64,000 nucleotides of DNA, taken from the NCBI RefSeq assembly GCF_900105835.1, contig NZ_LT629783.1, positions 372,001-436,000 of the forward strand, written 5' to 3'. The first letter of the stretch is position 1; every line of letters begins with the position of its first letter. This stretch comes from Pseudomonas fragi. GTDB lineage: Bacteria > Pseudomonadota > Gammaproteobacteria > Pseudomonadales > Pseudomonadaceae. A program made the translations under genes and the position numbers. Shown one piece after another: positions 34,673-43,595 of this stretch. A model generated the notes under the pieces. That model saw only the letters and a program-made list of their open reading frames with translations, was not told the DNA's origin and did no database searches.

Positions 34673-35656
34673 ATGCGCTCAATGATTGGCTATGGGGTGT
34701 GCCTGATCGTCGCTGTCACCATCGCGTTTACCTTCTCTCCCCGTCATGGCGCCGATGTCGCCTCAGCCCAGTTGCGCCCGGATCGCCTGCAGATCAATGG
34801 CATGCTGTATCTGGATCAACGTGTGGTGGCGGTCGGTGAGCGCGGCAATATTTTGCTCAGCGATGATCAGGGGCTGTCCTGGCAACCTGCTGCGGTCAAG
34901 CCGCAACGTGACCTGACCCTCACCGCGCTGGTGGCCTTGCAGGACAAGAGCTTGCTGGCAGTCGGTCATGATGGCTGGATCCTGCGCTCCGAAGATGAGG
35001 GCGCAAACTGGTCCGAGGTACGCTATGACGGTGATGTCGCCGAACCCTTGTTGGGTATCTGGAGTGCCGGTGGCAAGCGGGTGTTGGCCTTTGGCAGCTT
35101 CGGCAAGTTTTACCAGTCAGAAGACGATGGCCGCTCCTGGCAGGCCCAGCCGTTGGAGGTGGACAGCGCACACCTCAATGGTATGGACGGGGGTGCCGAT
35201 GGCCGCCGCATGGTGGTCGGCGAGCAGGGGCTGGTGCTGCGCAGCGACGACGCCGGGCACAGCTGGCAGAAGCTGGAGCCTTTCTACAACGGTTCGCTGT
35301 TTGGCGTGGTGCGCCTGAGCCCTGATCGCTGGGTGACTTACGGCATGCGCGGCCATGTGTTTGTCAGCCAGGATTTTGGCCGCACCTGGGAGCCGGTGAA
35401 GGTGGGCAATCAGTTGCCGCTTTATGGTCACGCACTGTTGCCCAATGGCGGCGGTCTGCTGATTGTCGGTGCGGGCAGCTCGCTGGTGCGCCTGGACGGC
35501 AATGGCGAACTGGTCAGCGCCACTCGCCTGCCCGGTTTGGGTACGTTGACCTCGGCGGTCCTGATCGGCTCCCGGCGTTTACTGGTGGGCGGCGAGCGTG
35601 GTGTGTTCCAGGGTGCCGACGGCGGCGTTGCTGCACTGGGAGGTGCCCGTGAGTGA
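34673..35656 (+). CDS. YCF48/BNR-repeat beta-propeller protein
   Basis: A 327-residue secreted or membrane-anchored protein: an N-terminal hydrophobic segment (about 5-22), then a propeller with five Asp-box motifs (SDDQGLSW 63-70, SEDEGANW 106-113, SEDDGRSW 149-156, SDDAGHSW 191-198, SQDFGRTW 232-239). The family is named for photosystem II assembly factor YCF48, but in non-photosynthetic Pseudomonas it accompanies MMPL/RND transporters. GAGG is eight bases before the start. The end overlaps the transporter gene by eight bases, so the two are co-translated and probably act together. Confidence 0.8.
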   Translation: MRSMIGYGVCLIVAVTIAFTFSPRHGADVASAQLRPDRLQINGMLYLDQRVVAVGERGNILLSDDQGLSWQPAAVKPQRDLTLTALVALQDKSLLAVGHDGWILRSEDEGANWSEVRYDGDVAEPLLGIWSAGGKRVLAFGSFGKFYQSEDDGRSWQAQPLEVDSAHLNGMDGGADGRRMVVGEQGLVLRSDDAGHSWQKLEPFYNGSLFGVVRLSPDRWVTYGMRGHVFVSQDFGRTWEPVKVGNQLPLYGHALLPNGGGLLIVGAGSSLVRLDGNGELVSATRLPGLGTLTSAVLIGSRRLLVGGERGVFQGADGGVAALGGARE

Positions 35657-38075
35657 ACATAAAAGCACGATAAACCGTATGGTCGAACGTGTTGCCGACC
35701 TGTTGATGACCTGGCGCAAGGGCTTGCTGGCGCTGTTTGTTTTATTGACCCTGGCCCTGGGCTACAGCGCCACGCACACCCAGCTGGACCCGGGCTTTAA
35801 CAAGCAGATCCCGGTGCGCAACGCCTTTATGGTCAACTTTCTCAATTTCAGCCAGTACTTCACCGGCGCCAACCGCTTTCTGGTCAGTGTGAAGTGGAAG
35901 GGCGAGGGCGATATCTACAACCCCGAGTACCTCGACACCCTGAGCAAGGTCACCAATGACGTTTTCTTCATCAATGGCGTCAGCCGCGCCAGTGTGACGT
36001 CGCTGTTCACCGCCAATGTGCGCTATATCGAAATCACCGAAGACGGTTTTTTCGGCGACGTCGTGGTGCCGCCACGCTTTACCGGTTCGGCCGATGAGCT
36101 GTCCCAGGTGCGCAATAACGTCGCCCGCTCCGGGCAGGTCGGGCGCCTGGTGGCCAATGACCTGACCTCCTCGATGGTGCGTGCTGACTTGCAGGACCTC
36201 GATCCGCAAACCGGCAAGTCGGTGTCCTATGCCGAAGTGGCCAGGCAACTTGAGGCGATTCGCGCCAAGTACAGCAATGACGATATCGAGATCAATATCG
36301 TCGGCTTCGCCAAGCTGGTGGGGGATGTGATTGAAGGGCTGACCACCGTGATCGGCTTCTTTGTGATTGCCTTTGTGATCACCGCGCTGATGCTGTGGCT
36401 GTACTCGCGCTCTTGGCGCCTGACCCTGGTGGCCCTGGCGGTGGCCCTGCTGCCGGTGGTCTGGCTGCTGGGGCTGCTGCCGTTGCTGGGGCTGGGCATC
36501 GACCCGATGTCGATTCTGGTGCCGTTCTTGATCTTCTCCATCGGCGTGTCCCATGCGGTGCAGATGACCAACGCCTGGAAGCAGGATGTGCTTGCAGGCA
36601 GTTCTTCGATAGAAGCGGCCCGGGGCGCCTTTTGCAAGATTTTCATCCCCGGTTCTCTGGCGCTGCTGATGAACGCCCTGGGCTTCGGCGTGATCATGCT
36701 GATCGATATTCCCATCGTCCATGAACTGGGGGTGACCGCCTGCATCGGCGTGATGCTGATGATCATCACCAATAAGCTGATGCTGCCGATCATCCTTTCA
36801 TACCTCAAGCTTGAGCCGGGCGCGATGGCACAGGGGCTCAAGGTGCAGGGCAAGCACGCTTTGTGGTGGCGGCTGTCGGCGCTGGCCGAGCCAAAGCCTG
36901 CGCTGGCGGTGTTTGTGCTCAGCCTGTTGCTGCTCGGTGTCGGTGCCTGGAAGGCCCGGGATCTGGCAGTGGGCGATATCGGCGTGGGTGCGCCGGAACT
37001 GCGCGCCGATTCGCGCTACAACCAGGACAACCAGAAGATCATCAACAGCTATTCCATCGGCCTGGATGTGATGTCGGTGTTCGTACAGGTCAAGGGTATC
37101 GAGGAAGGCTGCCTGGCGCCGCAAGTGATGCGTGCCATTGAGTCCTTCGACTTCCAGATCCGCAGCGTGGCCGGTGTGCAGTCGGTGCAGAGCGTGGCGG
37201 GCATGGGCAAAGCCGTGATTGCCGGCAATAACGAAGGCAACCCGCGCTGGTCGGCGATTCCGGGCTCCGAGCGCGGCCTGAGCCAGGGTTCGCGCGCTTA
37301 CATGCCGGACGACGGGCTGGTGACCGAAAGTTGCCAGCGCATGCAGATCCTGGTGTTCCTCACCGATCACGAAGGCTCGACGGTGAGCCATGTGGTGGAC
37401 GAAACCCAACGCATCATCGCCGGGTTGCAGGGGCCCAATGTGGAGTTCCTGCTGGCGGGGGGCAACGTGGGGGTGATGGCGGCGTCCAACGAGGCCGTCA
37501 AGCAGGCCGAGGTGGTGATGCTCGCGGCGCTGTTCGGCTCGGTGGCACTGTTCTGCTGGCTGACCTTTGGTTCATTGCGCGCGGTGCTGTGCATTCTGGT
37601 GCCGCTGGCGATTGTCGCCATCCTCTGCAATGCGCTGATGGCGACCCTGGGCATCGGCCTGAAGGTTGCGACCTTGCCGGTGATGGCGCTGGGTGTCGGG
37701 GTAGGGGTCGATTACGGGATTTATCTATATGAGCGCATTGCCCATGAGATGGCCGATGGCAAGGACCTGCGCCATGCCTTCTACCAGGCCATGTGCCAAC
37801 GGGGTACGGCGGCGGTGTTTACCGCGTTGACCATGTCCATCGGCGTGTGTACCTGGGCCTTTGCTCCGTTGAAGTTCCAGGCCGACATGGGCGTGCTGCT
37901 GTCCTTCATGTTCCTGGTCAACGTGCTCGGCGCAATCTTCCTGCTGCCTGCACTGGCGGCCTGGTTCAATCTGGGGCGACCGCTGGTCAAAGCCCAGAAT
38001 GCAGTCGCGCAGGTGCCTGCCGGGCATTACCCGCTCAAGCCGAGCGTCGCCGCCAAGGACTCGTCAAACCGCTGA
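35649..38075 (+). CDS. MMPL/RND superfamily transporter
   Basis: An 808-residue inner-membrane transporter with two repeats of six membrane segments and two large periplasmic loops (about 45-240 and 445-620). The segments IVPxLIFSIGVSHAVQMTNAW-like (FLIFSIGVSHAVQMTN) and GVGVGVDYGIYLYERIA carry the charged residues typical of proton-coupled MMPL/HpnN proteins. The start is GTG with GGGAGG five bases upstream. MMPL relatives move lipids, sterols or hopanoids, so a hydrophobic cargo is inferred, consistent with the steroid-type enzymes downstream. Confidence 0.85.
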   Translation: MSEHKSTINRMVERVADLLMTWRKGLLALFVLLTLALGYSATHTQLDPGFNKQIPVRNAFMVNFLNFSQYFTGANRFLVSVKWKGEGDIYNPEYLDTLSKVTNDVFFINGVSRASVTSLFTANVRYIEITEDGFFGDVVVPPRFTGSADELSQVRNNVARSGQVGRLVANDLTSSMVRADLQDLDPQTGKSVSYAEVARQLEAIRAKYSNDDIEINIVGFAKLVGDVIEGLTTVIGFFVIAFVITALMLWLYSRSWRLTLVALAVALLPVVWLLGLLPLLGLGIDPMSILVPFLIFSIGVSHAVQMTNAWKQDVLAGSSSIEAARGAFCKIFIPGSLALLMNALGFGVIMLIDIPIVHELGVTACIGVMLMIITNKLMLPIILSYLKLEPGAMAQGLKVQGKHALWWRLSALAEPKPALAVFVLSLLLLGVGAWKARDLAVGDIGVGAPELRADSRYNQDNQKIINSYSIGLDVMSVFVQVKGIEEGCLAPQVMRAIESFDFQIRSVAGVQSVQSVAGMGKAVIAGNNEGNPRWSAIPGSERGLSQGSRAYMPDDGLVTESCQRMQILVFLTDHEGSTVSHVVDETQRIIAGLQGPNVEFLLAGGNVGVMAASNEAVKQAEVVMLAALFGSVALFCWLTFGSLRAVLCILVPLAIVAILCNALMATLGIGLKVATLPVMALGVGVGVDYGIYLYERIAHEMADGKDLRHAFYQAMCQRGTAAVFTALTMSIGVCTWAFAPLKFQADMGVLLSFMFLVNVLGAIFLLPALAAWFNLGRPLVKAQNAVAQVPAGHYPLKPSVAAKDSSNR

Positions 38076-38230
38076 AACAGACCCCTTGCCGGGCTTGTAT
38101 GAGGGCAAGCATACAGACACACTGAGTCGCTTTTGCGCAGCTTTACGGATGTGGCGCAAAGGTTCACCGCGAGTCATAAGAACAATAAAAAGGGCCGGTC
38201 TTGAACCTGGCCCAATGCGAGGAAATGTCC

Positions 38231-39475
38231 GTGGATACAGTGACCTTGAATCACCAGACCCTGGCCGGTCTTGGGCTTGAACTGGCCGATTACGATCAAA
38301 TGGTTGGCAGCTTCTACGATGGCGCGCTGGACCCCAAGGTCATGGGCCGTACCCTGTGTGCCGTGCGCAAAATGTTTCAGGCCAACTACGCGACCCTGAT
38401 TCTGCGGGTGCCTGATCAGCCGGACATGGGCTTGATGATCGTGGCCGGAGACATTGAAGGCGAGGGCGAGCTGACCTACCAGACCTACCCGCAAACCAAC
38501 ACCCCGTTTGTCGGGCAGGCTCTGGATCAGGTGTTTACCGTTGAAGACCTGATGAGCGAAGCCGAGTGGGTACACTCGGCTTATTTCAAGGCCTATTGCG
38601 GGCCGCAAAATGTCTACCATGTGATGGGCGCCGATATTTCCACGCCCGAGGGCGGCAAGCTGCGCTTTCGCATCACCCGGCCGAAAAATTCCCCGGCATT
38701 CTCCAGTGCCGAACGTGCCCTGTGCAGCAGCTTCCTGCCGCATTTGCGCCGTGCCCTGCACTTGCACAACCTGCTCGATCGCAGCGAGTCGATGAGCGAG
38801 TTGTATGCCCAGGCCATCAGCCGCCTGTCCGTGGCGACCATAGTGCTCGACGAAACCGGCAAGGTGCTGCGCCTGAACCCGGTGGCCGAGGAAATCCTCA
38901 AGAATGCCGATGGCCTCAAGTTGGTGGGCGGCCGGCTGGAAGCCACTTACCCCAGCGACAACCGTGAGCTGCAACGCCTGGTCAAGCACGCCTTCAGTCA
39001 GGACGTGCGCGATGGCGGGGTGACGGCTGATGCGATGTCCGTGACGCGGCCTTCGGGGCAGGTCAGCCTGGGGCTGGTGGTTGAGGCAATCCCTTCGCTG
39101 GAATGGGCCGAGGGCAAGAGCAAGCCGGCGGCGGTGATCTATATCCGTGACTCGGTGGGCAAGTCCCTGGCCAGTGAAGTGGTGACCAAGCAGTTGTTCA
39201 ACTTGACCAAGGCCGAAACGGCGCTGGCGATGGAGCTGGCTAACGGCCTGTCCCTGGAAGAAGCCGCCGAAAACCTGAATATCCGGCGCAACACCGCGCG
39301 GGCGCACTTGCGCTCGATTTTCTCCAAGACCGGTGTGCGCCGTCAGACCGAGCTGGTGAGGATTTTGCTGAACAGCGTGGTCGCGTTGGGAAAGCCCAAG
39401 TGCGCCTTGCGAGCGGCTGAGTCCGTGGTGGTGCCAGCGCCACAACTGGCGCGCCCGGTGCGTAAAAGCGCTTAA
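38231..39475 (+). CDS. LuxR-type regulator (TeiR-like)
   Basis: A 414-residue regulator: an N-terminal sensor of about 340 residues with a PAS-like part (SVATIVLDETGKVLRLNPVA, residues about 200-300) and a C-terminal LuxR helix-turn-helix (LTKAETALAMELANGLSLEE, then AAENLNIRRNTARAHLRSIF). Length and layout recall TeiR, the LuxR-type activator of steroid degradation in Comamonas, but that is a comparison from memory. The start GTG has GAGG eight bases upstream; the ATG two codons earlier is too close to the SD and a TTG further upstream is possible. Confidence 0.75.
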   Translation: MDTVTLNHQTLAGLGLELADYDQMVGSFYDGALDPKVMGRTLCAVRKMFQANYATLILRVPDQPDMGLMIVAGDIEGEGELTYQTYPQTNTPFVGQALDQVFTVEDLMSEAEWVHSAYFKAYCGPQNVYHVMGADISTPEGGKLRFRITRPKNSPAFSSAERALCSSFLPHLRRALHLHNLLDRSESMSELYAQAISRLSVATIVLDETGKVLRLNPVAEEILKNADGLKLVGGRLEATYPSDNRELQRLVKHAFSQDVRDGGVTADAMSVTRPSGQVSLGLVVEAIPSLEWAEGKSKPAAVIYIRDSVGKSLASEVVTKQLFNLTKAETALAMELANGLSLEEAAENLNIRRNTARAHLRSIFSKTGVRRQTELVRILLNSVVALGKPKCALRAAESVVVPAPQLARPVRKSA

Positions 39476-39489
39476 GGATTTTATCTGCG

Positions 39490-39518
39490 CCGGTGGTGGC
39501 GATGGGCGCCACCGCCGG
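39490..39518 (+). terminator. Terminator-like hairpin after the LuxR gene
   Basis: CCGGTGGTGGCG-ATGGG-CGCCACCGCCGG, one mismatch, followed by TGTTTCG. The stem sits 15 bp after the LuxR stop and before the SDR gene. The T-run is weak. Confidence 0.5.
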
Positions 39519-39565
39519 TGTTTCGTCAGCCAGGCCGTTGCGCCTGCATTACCAAGGAAAATCTT

Positions 39566-40333
39566 ATGCCAGTTACAGCTGTCAGCGGTTCCGCCTCCGG
39601 GATCGGCGCCGCCGTGTGTGCGCAATTACGGGCTGCGGGCCACCGCATTATCGGGATTGACCGGGCCAATGCTGAAGTGATTGCCGACCTGTCGACCCGT
39701 GCCGGGCGCCAGGCAGCAGTGGCGCAGGTACTTGAGCAGAGCGGCGGGGTGCTGGACGGGCTGGTGTGCTGCGCCGGGATCGGGGTGACCGCTCCTTCCA
39801 GTGGTCTGGTACTGGCGGTGAATTACTTTGGCGTCAGTGAGTTGCTCGATGGTCTGGCCGATGCGCTGGCCAAGGGTGAACACCCGGCGGCGCTGGTGAT
39901 CGGTTCGGTGGCGGCCACCCATTCCGGGGCAGAGCAAGAACCGATGGTTGCCGCGATGCTGGCAGGTGATGAGGCGCAGGCGCTGGAACTGGCCAATAGT
40001 CTGGGGCTGACGCATCTGGCCTATGCCGGCTCCAAATATGCAGTGACCTGCGCAGCGCGGCGCAAGGCGGTGCAGTGGGCCCCGCAAGGTATTCGCCTGA
40101 ACGTGGTGGCGCCGGGCGCTGTGGAAACCCCGCTGCATCAGGCCGCCAAGGACGATGCCCGGTTTGGCAAGGCAGTACGTGAGTTTGTCGCGCCACTGGG
40201 GCGTTCGGGCACGCCTGAAGAACTGGCCCGTGTTGTGGCTTTCATGCAGTCGCAGCAGGCCAGTTTCATGACCGGCAGTGTGGTGTTTGTCGACGGTGGC
40301 ATGGACGCGATGGTGCGTACGCAGCGTTTCTGA
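39566..40333 (+). CDS. 3-alpha-hydroxysteroid dehydrogenase-like SDR (HsdA-like)
   Basis: A 255-residue short-chain dehydrogenase. The cofactor motif is GSASGIG at residues 7-13, and the catalytic triad is Ser114, Tyr153 and Lys157 (VIGSVAATHS; LAYAGSKYAV). The stretch HRIIGIDRANAEVIADLSTR and the later MTGSVVFVDGGMDAM closely follow Comamonas testosteroni HsdA (3-alpha-hydroxysteroid dehydrogenase/carbonyl reductase). It probably oxidises or reduces a 3-hydroxy or keto group on a ring compound. ATG MPVTAVSG has AAGG upstream; the next SDR gene begins 16 bp later. Confidence 0.8.
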   Translation: MPVTAVSGSASGIGAAVCAQLRAAGHRIIGIDRANAEVIADLSTRAGRQAAVAQVLEQSGGVLDGLVCCAGIGVTAPSSGLVLAVNYFGVSELLDGLADALAKGEHPAALVIGSVAATHSGAEQEPMVAAMLAGDEAQALELANSLGLTHLAYAGSKYAVTCAARRKAVQWAPQGIRLNVVAPGAVETPLHQAAKDDARFGKAVREFVAPLGRSGTPEELARVVAFMQSQQASFMTGSVVFVDGGMDAMVRTQRF

Positions 40334-40349
40334 CCGTTAAGGGGTGTCT

Positions 40350-41186
40350 ATGAACAAAGTGGCATTTATTACCGGTGCCAGTCGCGGCATCGGTCGGGAA
40401 ACCGCGCTGGCGTTTGCGCGTGCGGGGTTTGACCTGGCCATCAGCGCCCGCAGCCTGGACGAGGGGGAAAACCATGCCCACGGTTTGCGCAACCCTGATG
40501 GCACGCCGCTGCCGGGCAGTTTGAATGCCACTGCGGCGGCGGTTCGCGAACTGGGGCGCAAGGTGCTGGTGGTGCCTATGGACCTGCTCGACAGCGACTC
40601 GGTGCTGGCCGCAAGCAAGGCGGTGTTTGCCGAATATGGCCGGGTGGATGTGCTGGTCAACAACGCCATTTACCAGGGCAGCGATCTGAATGCGCCGTTT
40701 ATGCAATTGCAGCCCGAGACCCTGGAACGGGTATTCCAGGGCTATATGCTGAGTCCGTTCCTGCTGACCCGCGCCGTGGTCAGCCAGATGCTGGAACAGG
40801 GTGGCGGGGTGGTGATCAACGTGACCTCCGGTGCTGGCGAAACCGATCCGCCAGTGGCAGCAGGCAAGGGCGGCTGGGGGTATGCCTATGGTGCGGGCAA
40901 GGCGGCAGTGTCGCGGTTGTCGGGCATATTGTCGGTGGAACTGGGGGAGCAGGGGATTCGTGCCTACACCCTCAACCCCGGTGTGGTCACCACCGATGCA
41001 TTGCGCGCGACCATCGGTGACAAAGGCGTGATTGCCTTGCGTGCAGGCTCTGCGCCACCCGAAGTGCCAGCAGCGGTAATGCTGTGGCTGGCCACCGATG
41101 CAGGCGCGGTCGATCACCAGTGCAAGACCATCCACTGCCAGCCGTTTGCGCTGGAGCACGGAATTGTCGAGGATTGGCGCCGCTGA
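40350..41186 (+). CDS. Short-chain dehydrogenase/reductase
   Basis: A 278-residue SDR. The nucleotide motif is GASRGIG at residues 9-15, and the catalytic residues are Ser160, Tyr180 and Lys184 (INVTSGAG; YAYGAGKAA). An extra loop of about 20 residues at 36-57 (RSLDEGENHAHGLRNPDGTP) distinguishes it from classical SDRs. The start is an ATG with AGGGG five bases upstream. It is the second gene of the pair with the HsdA-like enzyme, with no regulator between; substrate not given by sequence. Confidence 0.82.
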   Translation: MNKVAFITGASRGIGRETALAFARAGFDLAISARSLDEGENHAHGLRNPDGTPLPGSLNATAAAVRELGRKVLVVPMDLLDSDSVLAASKAVFAEYGRVDVLVNNAIYQGSDLNAPFMQLQPETLERVFQGYMLSPFLLTRAVVSQMLEQGGGVVINVTSGAGETDPPVAAGKGGWGYAYGAGKAAVSRLSGILSVELGEQGIRAYTLNPGVVTTDALRATIGDKGVIALRAGSAPPEVPAAVMLWLATDAGAVDHQCKTIHCQPFALEHGIVEDWRR

Positions 41187-41194
41187 CTTACCTC

Positions 41195-41281
41195 TGTGGG
41201 AGCGGGCTTGCTCGCGATGGTATCGACGCAGTTCAACCGAGGTACCGCGTTGCCTGCATCGCGAGCAAGCCCGCTCCCACA
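41195..41281. repeat. REP doublet (inverted pair)
   Basis: TGTGGGAGCGGGCTTGCTCG and its complement flank about 40 bp directly after the SDR gene, separating it from the Rieske oxygenase. Confidence 0.9.
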
Positions 41282-41383
41282 GGGTGAGGGGGCTCTAGTC
41301 CATCTGAACGATGAACCCGCCCCGCACCTCGGTGAAGATCATTGGGTAAAGCGCCCTGGCCCTTAACCTGAGGAATAATAAAA

Positions 41384-42421
41384 ATGACTAAACTCGCACA
41401 AATTCACGTCGAGAACGCCTTGTCGCCGCGCTTCGGCCGCGGCTGGCATTGTCTGGGTGAAGCCGACGAGTACCGTGATGGCAAGCTGCATACCCTGAAT
41501 GTGTTTGGCTCGCGGTTGCTGGCATTTGCCACGTCCACGGGTGAAATCAGTGTGCTCGACGCCCATTGCCCGCACATGGGCGCTGACCTGTCCCAGGGCA
41601 CCATCGAGAACGATCGCGTGGTGTGCCCCTTCCACCACTGGCAGTACGATGCCAGCGGCAAGTGTGTCGAGATCCCGTACTGCAAGCGCATTCCACCCAA
41701 GGCCAAAACCCGCGCATGGCAGACCTGTGAAGTGAACAAGCTGCTGTTCGTGTGGAACAACCCCGAAGGCAAGCCGCCCGCCGACGAGGTGGTGATCCCG
41801 CATCTGCCGGAGATGGACAGCGATGAGTGGTTGCACAGCTGGCACATGGACAAGCTGATCATTGAAACCAACCCTCGCGAGCTGGTCGACAACCTGGTGG
41901 ATGCCCAGCATTTCGGCCCGGTGCATGGCACGCCGACCAAGTACTTCCACAATATTTTCGAAGGCCATATCGCCCACCAGATCTTCCACGGCGACTCTGA
42001 GCGGCTGGGCGGCGACCTGGTTGCAGAGTCGGCTTACTTCGGCCCGGCCACTCACTTTACGCGCATGCGTGCGGTGTTCGAGGGGCTGGAAATCAAATCC
42101 ATCCTGCTCAACTGCCATGTGCCGATCGGCCCCAACAGCTTTGAGCTGCGTTTTGGTTGCATGGTCAAGAAGGTGAAGGGCTGGACGCCGGAGCAAAACG
42201 AAGCCCTGGCACTGGACTATGTGCAGCGCAACCGCGACTCGTTCTATCAGGACGTGGATATCTGGACCCACAAGGTGCGCGTCAACAATCCGGTCCTGGC
42301 CGAGGGCGACGGCCCGGTGTATCAACTGCGCGAGTGGTACCAGCAGTTTTTCACCGACGAAGACAGCGTGCCGCAGAGCATGGCTGAACGCCGTGAGATC
42401 ACCACAGTGGATAACCGCTGA
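41384..42421 (+). CDS. Rieske non-heme iron oxygenase, KshA-like
   Basis: A 345-residue terminal oxygenase. The Rieske 2Fe-2S ligands are C62-x-H64 and C81-x2-H84 (AHCPHMGADLS, VVCPFHHWQYD); the mononuclear iron is held by D173, H176 and H181 (DNLVDAQHFGPVH) with N170 in the family position. Size and layout match 3-ketosteroid 9-alpha-hydroxylase KshA and related alicyclic oxygenases. No dedicated reductase (KshB) is encoded nearby, so electrons must come from elsewhere. Its closest neighbours are two SDRs and a strong AraC regulator gene. Confidence 0.85.
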   Translation: MTKLAQIHVENALSPRFGRGWHCLGEADEYRDGKLHTLNVFGSRLLAFATSTGEISVLDAHCPHMGADLSQGTIENDRVVCPFHHWQYDASGKCVEIPYCKRIPPKAKTRAWQTCEVNKLLFVWNNPEGKPPADEVVIPHLPEMDSDEWLHSWHMDKLIIETNPRELVDNLVDAQHFGPVHGTPTKYFHNIFEGHIAHQIFHGDSERLGGDLVAESAYFGPATHFTRMRAVFEGLEIKSILLNCHVPIGPNSFELRFGCMVKKVKGWTPEQNEALALDYVQRNRDSFYQDVDIWTHKVRVNNPVLAEGDGPVYQLREWYQQFFTDEDSVPQSMAERREITTVDNR

Positions 42422-42436
42422 TTGCGTACCTGAGCC

Positions 42437-42463
42437 ACAGGCAGCGCCGCTGGCGCTGCCTGT
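42437..42463 (+). terminator. Hairpin after the Rieske oxygenase
   Basis: ACAGGCAGCGCC-GCT-GGCGCTGCCTGT is a perfect 12-bp stem between the oxygenase and the AraC gene. There is no T-run. It is likely a terminator or mRNA end. Confidence 0.55.
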
Positions 42464-42546
42464 ACAGGGTCAAGTTACTGCTGGCTTTTTGATCCGCGCT
42501 GCTTAAGATGGCCGTCATCCAAACCTGATCGGGCGGGACGGCGCCA

Positions 42547-43560
42547 ATGCGCAACAAGGACACCATCTCCATTCAACTGGTACGCGAGGCGCTGTTGCAC
42601 AGCTGTGCGCCGGGCAGCGCCACGGACGAAGTGCTGCACAAGGTCGGCATGGATCCCGGGTTGCTGGCCGTGGCGGATGCGCGGGTGCCAGCGCTGGTCT
42701 ATGCACGGATGTGGCGGCTGTTGGCAAGGCGCATGGATGACGAGTTCTTTGGCATGGACCCGCGCAAGCTGCGCTCCGGCAGCCTGGCATTCATGTGCCG
42801 CACGGCGATGGCCCAGCCGACCCTGGCCCAGGGGTTGGAGGTGGTGCTGGGGTTTCTGTCGTTGATGCTCGAGCGGTTACCGGCACAGTTGGTGCGCCAG
42901 CAGAGCCTGGCGGAGATTGTCCTGCAGGAGCCCGGTCAGCACCCCGCCCGCGGCTTTACCTACTTCACTTACTGGATGATCGTTCACGGCGTGGCCTGTT
43001 GGCTGGCCGGGCGACGGATTCCGATTCTGGCCATCGAGTTGCGCTGTGCAGCGCCGGACTACTGCGAAGACTACCAGGTCATGTTTTCCGAGAACCTGCG
43101 CTTTGAGCGGCCGCGCACGCGGATGATCTTTGCCGCCGACTGCCTGGATGCGCCGATCAGGCGTAACGCGCAGGAGCTGAAGCGGTTTCTGGCCGAGGCC
43201 CCGGCCAATATCCTGGTCAAGTACCGTGACCCGCAAAGCCTGGCCAGTCAGATCAAGCAGGCCCTGCGTCGGTTGCATGCAGCGCAGTGGCCCGAAACCC
43301 CGGCCATGGCGCAGAGCCTGTGCATGTCGGCCTCGACCCTGCGGCGCCGTCTGGCTGACGAAGGGCAGACCTATCAAGGGCTAAAGGACAGTGTGCGCAA
43401 GGAGTTGGCGATTGCCTGGCTGGCCGAACCCGAGCACAGCTTTGCCGACATCGCCCTGCGCCTGGGCTTTGCCGACACCAGCTCGTTCTACAAGGCCTTT
43501 CGCAAATGGTCAGGGACCAACCCGGGACATTACCGCGGGTTGATCCTGGGTAGCAGTTAA
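42547..43560 (+). CDS. AraC-family transcriptional regulator
   Basis: A 337-residue regulator of the OruR/ArgR type with an N-terminal ligand domain (residues about 20-205, Arabinose_bd-like) and a C-terminal double helix-turn-helix (about 245-335, AQSLCMSASTLRRRLADEGQ; FADIALRLGFADTSSFYKAF). It lies directly downstream of the Rieske oxygenase in the same direction and probably regulates that enzyme or the SDR pair. Ligand not known. Confidence 0.85.
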   Translation: MRNKDTISIQLVREALLHSCAPGSATDEVLHKVGMDPGLLAVADARVPALVYARMWRLLARRMDDEFFGMDPRKLRSGSLAFMCRTAMAQPTLAQGLEVVLGFLSLMLERLPAQLVRQQSLAEIVLQEPGQHPARGFTYFTYWMIVHGVACWLAGRRIPILAIELRCAAPDYCEDYQVMFSENLRFERPRTRMIFAADCLDAPIRRNAQELKRFLAEAPANILVKYRDPQSLASQIKQALRRLHAAQWPETPAMAQSLCMSASTLRRRLADEGQTYQGLKDSVRKELAIAWLAEPEHSFADIALRLGFADTSSFYKAFRKWSGTNPGHYRGLILGSS

Positions 43561-43595
43561 CGCGCTTGACTTGCCTCGGTGGGAGCGGGCCAGTG

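Noticed and set aside
38174..39625. Open frame of 483 codons opposite to the LuxR gene
   Set aside because: Antisense shadow; the LuxR frame has an SD and clear domains.
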